Assembly (NCBI GenBank): GCA_030180135.1 | Contig: CM058235.1 | Location: 16,578,720-16,642,719 of the forward strand | Direction: 5' to 3' | Length of the DNA stretch: 64,000 bases | From: Orychophragmus violaceus | Taxonomy: Eukaryota; Streptophyta; Magnoliopsida; Brassicales; Brassicaceae | In this document: positions 1 through 9,736 of the stretch, piece by piece | How the letters are laid out: every line of letters starts with the position of its first letter | How positions within the stretch are numbered: the stretch's first letter is position 1 | Translations under genes and position numbers: made by a program | The notes under the pieces: model-generated | Told to the model about the DNA's origin: nothing | Database searches by the model: none | What the model saw: only the letters and a program-made list of their open reading frames with translations

Positions 1-375
1 AGAGAAGAGAGAAAGAGAGACCACTTTTCTTTTTAGGTTTTTAGACTTTTACTTTTTGTGAAATAAAATTAGTAAAAAGTAAAAAAAAAAAAAAAAAAAA
101 AAAGAAGGATGTAACCATTAGTTACAAGAGATTTACAATAAATGAGGGGTAAAAGAGTATAATCCTTCGGTGAAAGTGCCTCAATACATGGTGGTGACTT
201 ATTGTGTAATTATAGTTGGGACAAGTGACTTATTGTGTAATAAATTCTCAAATTGTTTGAACAAAAAAGGAAAAAACCAACAGTTTCTCCAATTAAATAC
301 CAAGTGAATTGGGTGAAAGCTTGTCTCAGGCAATCCCTTTTAATCTCACCTGCAATGGATTCTATCGATAAATTT
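1..375. other. AT-rich intergenic DNA, no gene seen
   Basis: The stretch has homopolymer runs (an A-run near 80-103) and no open frame with recognisable protein content. It ends where a MULE-like terminus begins. I see no RNA gene or regulatory motif that I can support. Confidence 0.5.
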
Positions 376-987
376 GGGGAAAATTGCCAAACACAGGGAA
401 TGTGGGTGTCAATTTGACCCTAGCCTTTTAATTATTTGCAAATTGTACCTAATGTATCTTTTTTATTTTTTTCTTTGCAATTTTGTACCTTTCAAAAACT
501 TATTACAAATGTGTATTTTTTTTGCTTCAATTTTCATGTTAAAAAGATAAAAATACCCCCTCATCCATTTCATCTAATCCCTTTTCTATTTTTTTTTCTT
601 TATTTTTTTTTCTCTTTCTTACTTTATCTTTCTTGTTAACCTTCATTTTTTTGACGGTGTATAACATTGCGGATGTGAGATTTCCGGCAATATAAATCAC
701 CAGAATGAAGATATAATCGGTCGATGTATCGGAATTCAAAAAAAAAAAACGGAGTTAATACAGAAGTTTCGAGTGGATAGGCTAGACTAGCTGTCCACAA
801 TATTCATCCATGTGGACAATGCAATGATCATATTACATGCTAGGCGCTTCCCGTGGATAAAAAGCGGACAAGGAAAATATTGCTTTTGGATGGATAGTGG
901 GTGCAACAAACCCTTATGTCCACGGATTCACAATCATGTGAACTATTGAACCAAGTACGTTATCCACTAGAAACAAAAAAAATTTAT

Positions 988-1545
988 GATTCCTAACCAC
1001 ACAAATAAACACCACATGTTAAATGCTTTCTATGGATATGGCGGACAATATCGACTATTCGTAGACACTACCACGATCTCCTCACATACTAGACGGGTCT
1101 GATGGACAGAAGGTGACCAAGAGTTTATATGATCATGAAATGTAATTGGTAAACACAATTTTAAAAGCTCAGACGGACGATGTCGATTATTCGTGGACAC
1201 TACCACGGTTATATTACATAATATACTCTTTTGATGGACAATAGATGGTCAAGAGTTCACATTATGATTCCTAGCCACACAAATAAACATCACAAGTTAA
1301 ATGCTTTCTATGGATATGGCGGACAATATCGATTATTTGTAGACACTGCCATGATCTCCTCAAATACTAGACGGGTCTGATGGACAAAAGGTGGCCAAGA
1401 GTTTACATGATCGTGAAATGTACTTGGTAAACACAATTTTAAAATCGTAGGTGGACGATGTCGATTATTCGTGCACACTACCACGATTATATCACATAAT
1501 AAACGCTTCTGTTAGACAAATAAGTGGTCAAGAGTTCACATTATT
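988..1545. repeat. Two-copy tandem repeat, unit about 278 bp
   Basis: The block starting GATTCCTAACCACACAAATA at 988 recurs at 1266 with only scattered substitutions, giving a period of 278 bp. Each unit contains short sub-motifs around GTGGACAC and TGGACA, so the array looks built from older, shorter repeats. It lies inside the MULE-like element. Confidence 0.8.
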
Positions 1546-1890
1546 GTGATCCGTAGACAAAAAAGTATATTGGTTCCATTGTCCATCCAAAAAGCAACAT
1601 TTTATGGACACTGATTATCCAAAAGTTTACATTATTGTGATCCGTGGACACAAAAGTATGTTGGTTCCACTATCCATCGAAAAGCAACGTTTTATGAACA
1701 CTGTTTATCCAAAAAGTTCACATTATTGTAATCCGTGGACACAAAAAGTATGTTGGGGCAGATGTCCATCGAAAAAACAACATTTTATGGATATTGTTAA
1801 TCCAAAAGTTCACATTATTGTGATCTGTGTACACAAAAAGTATATATTATTTCCACTATCCATCCAAAAAATAACATGTGGACACTATTC
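1532..1890. repeat. Minisatellite, about 92-bp unit, roughly four copies
   Basis: The motif TCCATC.AAAAAGCAACATTT recurs at 1582, 1673, 1765 and 1859, giving periods of 91, 92 and 94 bp. Copies differ by point changes and one-base indels. The open frame across this array (1604-1912) follows from repetition and is not a protein gene. Confidence 0.8.
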
Positions 1891-1905
1891 ATTCGTGTGT
1901 GAGAT

Positions 1906-1917
<12 letters not shown>

Positions 1918-1939
<22 letters not shown>

Positions 1940-1940
1940 G
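1918..1940. repeat. (TA)n microsatellite
   Basis: A simple alternating TA run directly after the minisatellite. Confidence 0.9.
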
Positions 1941-2150
1941 AAGGTATGGTGGGATCTGACATCAATCAAGAGAGTATTTTTGTCATAAGGGCATTTTAGT
2001 CTTTTTAACACTGAAATTGAACAAAATAGACATGATTGCAATAAGATTTTGAAAGATACAAGATTGCTATTACTTTTCAAAAAGATATAGTGGATGCAAT
2101 TAATCTCCGTTAGACCCGTGATGGCACTCAAAAGTCAAAATGCATAGTTT

Positions 2151-2523
2151 CATTTAATGAAGGCGTCGTTTTGTCCATGGGATTTCTGAAATAACTAATA
2201 CACACCGTTTTGTTCAGGGGTTGTTTTACCTTAGACTATCTCCAATGTACCACTTTATTTCTTACTCCAAAATGTAGTAGTGTTTTACTCCAATGTATTA
2301 CTCTATTTTTTACTTTATAAATGAAATATTCTTTATAGATTCTTTTGTATTTTGTTTTAATACAATTTAGTTATAAAATTTATAAATTGACCTTATTTAT
2401 TTTATTTATTATGTTTTTCATACATTATGAAATAATTTCACTTTATAATTTTTATGAACAAAAATAGTATAAAAAATAATAAATTTTTATTTTATAAGGT
2501 TTAAAAATAATTATAATTGTTGC
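2151..2523. other. AT-rich spacer before the LINE
   Basis: No coding frame. The text near 2235-2310 (ATCTCCAATGTACCACT and ACTCCAATGTATTACT) resembles one end of the common Brassicaceae GAGCATCTCCAATG-type MITEs, but I could not find a matching opposite end. Confidence 0.35.
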
Positions 2524-4638
2524 AGATTGAAAGACATCCTCTCCTCGGTCATCTCGAGAGCGCAATCGGCTTTCCTTCCAGGGCGGCTCTTTGCTGAAAA
2601 TGTTCTTCTTGCGACTGAAATTATCCAAGGGTATGGAAAAGCGAGTATCTCCCCAAGAGCAATGCTCAAGGTCGACTTGCGAAAAGCTTTTGACTCTATA
2701 AGCTGGGCTTTCGTTCTCTCCGCTCTCAAAGCCATCGGCATCCCATCGAGATTCCTGAACTGGATCAGAGAATGTATAACGTCCGCCTCTTTCTCTATCT
2801 GCATTAATGGAAAATCGGCTGGCTATTTCAAGAGCTCTCGGGGTCTCAGGCAAGGAGATCCGCTATCGCCGTATCTCTTTGTCCTCGTCATGGAGGTCTT
2901 CTCGCGGCTTCTCAGTAGCAGATATCAGTCGGGTTTGATCAACTTTCATCCAAAAACTCAAGAACTGGAAATTTCGCATCTCATGTTCGCAGATGACGTT
3001 ATGATCTTTTTTGACGGTCATTCTAACTCTCTTCACGGTGTAGTGGAAACCTTGGATGACTTCGCTCTTTGGTCGGGCCTCAAAATGAACACCTCAAAAA
3101 CTGAGCTCTTCTATTGCGGTCTGAACCAGTATGACTCCACAACTTTGGGAAACTTTGGTTTCAACACTGGGTCTCTCCCAATCCGCTATTTGGGGCTGCC
3201 ATTAATGCACCGAAAACTTAAAATCAGTGAGTATGCTCCCCTGGTCAACAAGATCAAATGCAAGTTTCAAATTTGGTCCTCTATGATGCTTTCGTTTGCT
3301 GGGAGAACGCAACTTATTCAAACTGTGATATCGGGCTCTGTTATTTTTTGGACTTCAACGTTCATCATCCCCAAAGGCTGCCTGAGGCAGATTCAATCTC
3401 TCTGCTCTCGTTTCCTTTGGTCCGGAAATTTGGAGAAGCGTGGACTGAGCAAAATTGCTTGGCGTCAGGTCTGTACCCCCAAGCAGGAAGGTGGCTTAGG
3501 ATTGAGAAATTATGAGGATTGGAACATTACTCTCTGTTTAATACTAGTCTGGCTCCTTTTCTCCGGCAGCGACTCTCTTTGGGTGGCTTGGCATCATCTT
3601 CACAATATGGGTTCTAGGAGCTTCTGGGTGATCGAGCAAAGGCAGCATGACTCCTGGACCTGGATATCGCTTCTCAAGCTTCGTCCCTGGGCCGAGACCT
3701 TCATTCGCTGTAGACTTGGTAACGGCTTAACCGCGAGTTTCTGGAATGATCATTGGACCTCTCAGACCATTAATCAAGTATATTGGTGCTGATGGTCCTC
3801 GTCGGCTGAGACTGAGAATCAATGCTTGCGTTGCGGATGCTGCTCCGAATGGTCATTGGAACCTTCCTGCTCCACGGTCAGACAATGAAGTGGCCCTTCA
3901 TACGCACTTAACTCTTGTAAGTTCTCCTCACCTCTCTGACGTGAATGATGTGTATGGTTGGTTTGTGGGTGGAATGCTACTGCCTGCTTACTCTTCGCAG
4001 GCCACTTGGGAGCACGTAAGGCGCAGCGAGGATAAGAAGCCATGGGCGAGGACGGTCTGGTTAAGGGGAGCTATCCCGAAGCATGCTTTCCTCCACTGGA
4101 TCGCTCAACTTGACAAGCTGCCAACAAGAGCTCGCCTAGTCGCTTGGGGGATGCTCGTCTCGCCTCTTTGCGTCCTCTGTGGTCTTCATGACGAGACTAG
4201 AAACCATATATTCCTGACCTGCAGTTTTACCAGCTGCAGCCCTTCATCTTCGTGGACTGGGCTGCTGTAATGAACTGGGCGGACTCCTCCTCTGGTTCTG
4301 CGCCGAGCCTTCTCAGGAAACTTGTCTTGCAGGCTGTGCTATACTCTGTTTGGAAGCAACGCAACAACCGCATTTACAACAATCAAGTGATTCCTCTTGA
4401 TACCATCTTCAAAGAGATTGACAGGAGGATCAAAAACACAATCTCTGCCAGAAATCTTAGTCGTCGCTTGGGTCGTCTCATGTCGAAGTGGATATGTTGA
4501 GACCTCTAATTCTCTTCCCAGTGTACTGCAACCTTGTTTTTATTTCTTTTTTGCCTCGGTAACAGTTGTTTAGGTCTCATTTCTTGAAACCTCAAAACTC
4601 ATTCCTATTAATGAAATTAACAGTTTAGCAAAAAAAAA
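2524..4638 (+). mobile_element. 5'-truncated LINE (L1-type non-LTR retrotransposon)
   Basis: The insert opens abruptly inside the reverse transcriptase (reading RLKDILSSVISRAQSAFLPG) after AT-rich host DNA, as expected of a 5'-truncated copy. It runs through the RT, a zf-RVT-like zinc-binding region and a short 3' UTR, and ends in a short A-rich tail at about 4631-4638. Endonuclease and RT N-terminus are missing. Codon content and GC are far above the flanks. Confidence 0.85.
2527..4500 (+). pseudogene. LINE reverse transcriptase, C-terminal two thirds, frameshifted
   Basis: A non-LTR RT read in pieces. The first frame (2527-3792) contains the FLPGR block, motif A KVDLRKAFDSISW, the RGLRQGDPLSPYLF block and the catalytic FADDVMIFF. 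These include the first catalytic Asp of motif A and the DD pair, so the core looks complete in sequence. The reading moves to another frame near 3750-3790, continuing as a zf-RVT region with IPKHAFLHW, a Cys-x2-Cys pair and HIFLTC (about 4050-4240). It shifts again near 4255 and ends in WKQRNNRIYNN and a stop at 4500. At least two frameshifts and the missing N-terminus make it non-functional. In a live element it would copy LINE RNA at a nicked target. Confidence 0.85.
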
Positions 4639-5897
4639 TATTCAAAGCAACTTAGGTACTGGACAATTATAAAAACACAGAGTACAAGCCTTGATATTCG
4701 AAATTTTCAAAAAGGAACGAAATGGTTGTGATTGGTACCTATGGAATGTTTGCAGAGCTTCACCCAGGAAGAACACGTGCACGTGACATTTAAATAATGT
4801 AGTTTTAGTCATTATTTTTCACAAAAATAACAATACTCAAATCAAGCTACATGCCGGTAATATTGACAAAAAATAGGACCAGGGAGCACCAACAAACATA
4901 ATGGAAAATACAGCTACATCAACAATAAACAAACAAAAAAAATACATTGGTGAACTTGTGTGTAAAGAGTTTTTAAAAAATTTATATTAATTTTTTTTTT
5001 GAAACTTAAAAAAAAAATATTGATCAATCCTAGTGCTAGGAATCGGGTCGAACCCGACCGCCTGACCCGACCCGCCGCGGGTTTGGAGATTTTTTCTTTT
5101 CTATTTTTTTACCCTAAAATGTTAAATCCGCACCCGCCCCGCTCTAAAACCGCGGGTTTGCGGATGACCCTCCAAAAATTGAAAAAAAATAAACCCTGTT
5201 TAAAAACCATATAAACTTGTTCAAATCAGTACATAAACTTCAAATACATAAAGTTTAATCAAGCAAACACATAAGTTCATAGTCTAACATAAGCAAATAC
5301 AAATTACAACCAAGTATTCCAACAACTTTTTCTTGAGTTGTGAACTTGTGATCTATGAGCTGCTCACTTAGGTAGTTGAAGCAAAAGACTCGGGCATGCT
5401 TCCTTCTTCACTATTGGATCCAAATATTTATTCCACCATCTTGGTTTTGGTTCTCAGATTCCATTATTCAAACTCCCTGTTAAATCAATTACACAAATCT
5501 GTGAGATAGAGATAAAGAGACATCGAGACAGAGTTATAGAGATGAGGACAGAGTTACATAATTAGAGAAATCGAGACATATCACATAATTAGAGATGTAT
5601 AAAGAGATAGCAACAAAACAATTATATGGCGTCAGTTAGAGTTAGAGCCATGAAGACAGAGTTAAAGACAGAGACATAGAGTTATAGAGAAATCAGAAAT
5701 GTAAATCGAGATAGAGAGACATAACAACATATATATTCACGTTTACAAACAACAATACTTGTAAATCGAGATACACAGAGACATAGAAACATCATCAGAC
5801 ATGAAGATCGAAAAAGACAGAGAGAGAGAGAGACTTACCCAAGTTTTCAGAATCGCGAATAGAGGAACCAGAGAAGCTGTAAAATGAAGAACATAAT
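4639..5897. other. Intergenic DNA with a possible decayed hAT-type end; no gene
   Basis: At 5041-5165 there is a GC-rich patch rich in CCCGACC, CCGCGGGTTTG and CGCACCCGCCCC words. It resembles the ends of plant hAT elements that begin GGGTCGACCCGACCCG, but no inverted partner or target duplication was found. From 5480 to 5840 a degenerate GAGACAGAGT-type repeat dominates. No believable protein is encoded on either strand. Confidence 0.4.
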
Positions 5898-6293
5898 TGT
5901 AACATCCCAGAACCGGGTACCCCACCCTAGGAGGATTGGGGAAAGGATACTTGGAACCAAAAGGGTTTATGACTCGTCGTAAATACTAGGAAAGAGTGTT
6001 CCAAGGTCTTAAGGAAGCTAAGCTCAGCCGAAAGGCAGCCCAGCTAAGAGGAAACGAGCTGAACAAAGAGTGTTCAGCTGAAACGAGCTGAACAGTCCAG
6101 CTGGTCAGCTGGGTCAGCTAGCAACCAGCTCAACCCAGCTAGCTTGAGTGTTCAAGTGTTGGGTCAGCTGGTCAGCTAGTGACACTAGCTGACCAAGGGG
6201 CACCATGGCGAAAGGGCACCTTGGAAGGTTGCACCCTTTCGGCCAACCAAGGCAACCCTTCGCCTATGGAAGTTATGGGGCGAAAATGGAGCC

Positions 6294-6300
6294 TATAAAT
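6294..6300 (+). promoter_or_regulatory. Likely LTR TATA box (5' LTR)
   Basis: TATAAAT lies about 396 bp into the LTR, in the context CCTATAAATAGGCC, and is preserved in the 3' LTR at 10133-10139. It is the only good TATA box in the first part of the LTR, so transcription of the element probably starts about 30 bp downstream. Confidence 0.6.
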
Positions 6301-6870
6301 AGGCCACAAGTAGCCATTTTCGTGCACATGCTGTCCAGGGAAGAAATCCCATGATTCTCTAAGGCAAAGGCCAAATTAAAAGAGGAAAAAGAGAGGATTT
6401 ATGGCCGGAATACCGATGGGTATTGGCCGGATGTGTAAAGGGGATTTGGAATGGTTTCTAGGGCATTTAAGGAAGGGAAAACAAGAGAGAAATGCCCAGA
6501 AACTCATGAAGAGTCGGATTGAAGAAATGAAGAAAAATTCCCGGCAACCGTCCGTGGGTTGTTCACGGACGACCGCGGGTCGTTCACGGACGACCGCGGG
6601 TCATACACGGTCGACCGCGGGTCGTCAGGAACGACCGTAACCGTCACGGACGAACACGGACGTGCACGGACGAACGCGGATGGTGCTCGGGCGACCGTGG
6701 GTCGCGTACAGACGACCGCGGGTCGATCGCGGACGACCGCGGGTCATGTACGGACGACCGTGACCGTTCACGTACGGTCATGTCCGTTCACGGACAGTCG
6801 TGTCCGTTCACGGACGACCGTGGGACGATCACGGACGACCACGGTTCGTTTCCGGACGACCGCGGGACGA

Positions 6871-6993
6871 TACGGACGACCGCGGGTCGATCACGTACGT
6901 CTGCGGGACGATACGGACGACCGCGGGTCGATCACGTACGTCCGTGGGACGGTACGGACGACCGCGGGCTATTCACGGGTGCACGAGGGCGTG
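6871..6993 (+). repeat. 41-bp minisatellite in 5' LTR, three units
   Basis: Units start with TACGGACGACCGCGGG at 6871, 6912 and 6953, each 41 bp. They carry the palindromic-looking words CACGTACGT and CCGCGG. The 3' LTR holds five such units. Confidence 0.9.
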
Positions 6994-7789
6994 AACGGAC
7001 GAACGTACGGGTTGGACCCGCGCGATGGGTAAACCGATTATGGATCATACCTCACCTAAGATTGGTTCCGGCTTCCAATCGACAAGATGGTGTATTGACG
7101 AGTGGACTGATCGGGCAAGGAAACGAGGGAGCTAAACGGACCAAGCAATTCCATAAGGAATCACTACAAAGGTTAAGGTAACATTAAATAAGCTTTAACG
7201 TAACCTAAGTGTTTGGGTGTAACAGGAAAGGAATGGTGGCCAAAGGAAGAACAAGAAGACCTCTTTTGTACTCGGTTATGTGGGGATGGTTGGTTGAATG
7301 ACTAAGTACAAAGGGGGTGTGTTCTAAAGGGTGCAGAACGGATGAGCTAAGCTGAACGCGGAGCTAGCTTCACACCGGCTTCACCACAGGCTAAGGTACA
7401 CATTCGAGTACTCAACTATTGTTCTAAGGAATGAATAGAACGTAATAGGTGGAATGGACAAACTAAGTAAAAGACTTAGGTTGTTGGAATGGTTAGATAA
7501 GAACGGAACCTCGAAAGAGTTTTGAGAAAACAAAATAAGGTTATAAGAGGTTCTTGGATGGATCGTTCTTTAGAAGAAAGATGTAATGGTTAAGTAAGGA
7601 TTTCCGCTGCGTAATCTTAAGTATGAAGGATCTGAGACCAAGGGTCAAATAGTAGATCCGATGAATACTTAGTTCCTAAGGGAAAATTTTAAATAGGACG
7701 GGTTTTAGGAAGGTTCAGGCCTGGGTTTGGCCTGACCACTGGAACGCATCGACCGCGGCCTAGGAGGGCCGGGTCGGGGTGTTTCAAGT

Positions 7790-7801
7790 TGGTATCAGAG
7801 C
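7790..7801 (+). other. Primer binding site, initiator tRNA-Met type
   Basis: TGGTATCAGAGC starts three bases after the LTR end. It is the classical plant retrotransposon PBS complementary to the 3' end of initiator tRNA-Met, and the place where minus-strand DNA synthesis would start. Confidence 0.92.
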
Positions 7802-9261
7802 GGAGTTATTTCCTAGGACGATGCTCTCATGATTGGTGACTTGCTAAGGCAAGTGCACCAAGGACGCACTTAGTCTGACCATAATAGTGAATGGACTATA
7901 AACGGTTGGGCGGATCAACCACGCTAAGGAGACGATTGCCTGTAGTATGTGGATGATCGGACGGCACGTCTTGGAGACGTTGGCCGGATCATGGAACCAC
8001 ATACGGCAAGTGCAGTGAAAGCGGATGGTCGAACGGCGCATCTTGGAGATGTTGGCCGGATCATGAACCGCACACGGAAAGAGCCCAAGCATGGAACGGT
8101 TAAATGAAAAACCGAGTTGATCACGACCAAACCGTTAGTCAGCACCATCGGGTCAGGGTAATGCGTCGTGGGCCGTTCACCGCAAGCGCAGGATGATGGT
8201 AGCCATGCGCGGACCATCGTACCTGTTTGCGGGAACAGTCGTGTCCGTTCGCGTAAACCGCACGGATGAATGCGTACGACCGCGGGTCGCGACTGGGTCG
8301 CAGACCCAAGAACGGTTGGGACGTGGATGGCACTTTGTCTTGGACCAAGGTCGCAAGACGGTGTCGAGGTGAACCGGGTGGTAGCTAGGTCACAAGTGAG
8401 AGTGTCCAGCTGGCCCGGGAGGGACCTGAGGAGGAAATGGGGCCAAAGTGTCGATAACCATTCCTCGGACCGCGCAGAATGCACCTCCTATGGATGGCAA
8501 CACTCCGTAAGATGTTGGGAGAAAGGTAGGGCCTGCGTGAAGGTGGAAGCAAGGACCCGGGGTCGCGAGCTGTCCACAGGCTGGGGGTCGAAAAGAGGTG
8601 ACTGTAAAACCAAGGACATGTTTTCCGTCGTGGGCAGCCTGGACTTTTTGTTCGGGACTGTCGGAGTGGCCGGGACGGACGGTCGAGGGCTCCGAAAGTG
8701 GATTGGGGTTGGGGTGACCGCGCGGCTACGGCCATGGGTCAGCTAGGAAACCTCGAGTCCATGAGCTCGTGGAGGATTCAGGCATGGCCGTCTCCTTCGT
8801 TGTGATCATTGGTCTGTCACTGGATCCCGCTTCTTCAAATGTTTTGTGGGCATTACATTTGGGAAAAAGGGTTAGATGTCCTGCATTTGGAATGCGGAAG
8901 GACAATAACCGGGTTAGGTTGCTTAGCATTTGGAATGCATAAGGACCATAACCGAGGTCGAGTCCTACGAGGATCAAAGGCCTGATGATGGTCTAGTAAG
9001 AGATTTACTAAGATCGGGGAACTAAGATCAAGTCCTTGGAGGGCAAATATCAAGTTTCGGGGAACTAAGATCAAGTCCTTGGAGGGCGAAGATCAAGTTT
9101 CGGGTCAAATCCGTAAGGGTTGTGATCGGGATTGACCAAGTCTAAGACAAGACGCAAATCAGGGAATTGATTAAGTCTTGACGGATTAAGGTCAATGGAA
9201 AATGGAAAGGCATACCAAGCCGGGACAGGAAAGGTTTACACAAAAGTTAACCACCATTGAA

Positions 9262-9310
9262 TTCGGGGACGAATTCCCAATTTGGTGGGGGAGACTTGTA
9301 ACATCCCTGA
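9262..9310 (+). other. Vestigial polypurine tract plus LTR start inside element 1
   Basis: TTCGGGGACGAATTCCC, then GGTGGGGGAGAC, then TTGTAACATCCCTGATC mimic the element's own real 3' junction (9700-9750), but sit about 440 bp earlier and lead into different sequence. It looks like the PPT-LTR junction of a related element, kept inside this one after template switching or recombination. Confidence 0.55.
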
Positions 9311-9715
9311 TCTGGTAATGTATGGATCTCTCGACGGCTTAGTCCATGAATCGGTTGTTGATCGGCCATGGCCAAGACCGTGAGCCACAAGTCGGGTTAG
9401 GTGCGGTATGAACCGTAAGTGGGCAAGAAAAGTTCGGACAGTTAAGCTCGATCAAAAGGAAGCCGTTGGGGCGGTTGACCGAAGATCGACAGGCTGGGCA
9501 CGGATGGTCCATACGCGGGAACGGAATGGGGAAGTCCGGTCATACGCGACTTGATCCTAGACGAATGGCTCCGGCAAGGACAACCATAAAGGGACTTAGA
9601 CCGAATAGAGAGAACATATAATTGGTATGGCCTTCTAAGTTTCGAGATGTTACTAGCCAAGTGGTTCATAGAGTTGAACGGGGCAAACACCTTAAGTCGG
9701 ATTCGGGGACGAATC

Positions 9716-9736
9716 CCTTTTAAGGGGGGTAGAACT
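9716..9736 (+). other. Polypurine tract of element 1
   Basis: TTTTAAGGGGGGTAGAAC directly precedes the 3' LTR. An RNase H-resistant purine run here would prime plus-strand DNA. Confidence 0.8.

Larger units (their letters stand above)
376..2150. mobile_element. Non-autonomous MULE-like element with long degenerate terminal inverted repeats
   Basis: The sequence around 400-580 reappears in inverted orientation around 1975-2150. Shared blocks include a TTGCAAT..TTGTA-CTTTCAAAA..TTATTGCAA pattern followed by GTTAAAAAGA and then a T-rich tract. The left edge GGGGAAAATTGCCAAA resembles the starts of Arabidopsis Mutator-like elements, as I remember them. No transposase is present; the interior is filled with two minisatellites (988-1545 and 1532-1890). 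I did not find a matching 9-bp target duplication, so both outer borders are approximate. It could instead be two unrelated solo termini, but the ordered inverted similarity makes one element more likely. Confidence 0.5.
5898..7786 (+). repeat. 5' LTR of non-autonomous element 1 (1889 bp)
   Basis: The left copy is bounded by TG and CA and is unusually long for plant elements. It begins with a tract rich in CAGCTGA/GGTCAGCT words (about 6010-6190), then a TATA box, then a GC-rich minisatellite block rich in CGGACGACCGCGGGTCG (about 6550-6990), then an ordinary unique tail. Open frames across the minisatellite encode DDRGS-like or GRSRTT-like strings and result from the repeat. Confidence 0.9.
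7787..9736 (+). other. Internal domain of element 1, no gag or pol
   Basis: About 1.95 kb between PBS and polypurine tract. No DTG protease, CCHC knuckle, integrase or YxDD reverse transcriptase motif is readable in any frame, and the moderate ORFs on both strands (7924-8484, 8270-8746) have no family-like composition. Around 8830-9100 short phrases repeat (GGGGAACTAAGATCAAGTCC twice, at about 9018 and 9059). The region may hold packaging signals; I cannot assign any. Confidence 0.6.

Noticed and set aside
5041..5165. Possible hAT terminus rich in CCCGACC words
   Set aside because: No inverted partner or target duplication found; mentioned only as a composition feature.
6559..7032. 157-codon frame with DDRGS and RTTAGRSRTT repeats, and matching frames in the 3' LTR
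   Set aside because: The frames follow from CG-rich minisatellites inside LTRs; several overlapping frames are open at once and none resembles a protein family.
7924..8746. Overlapping 116-186-codon frames on both strands in the interior of element 1
   Set aside because: No gag, pol or host-gene motif, and mutually overlapping on opposite strands; GC-rich sequence gives long chance frames.
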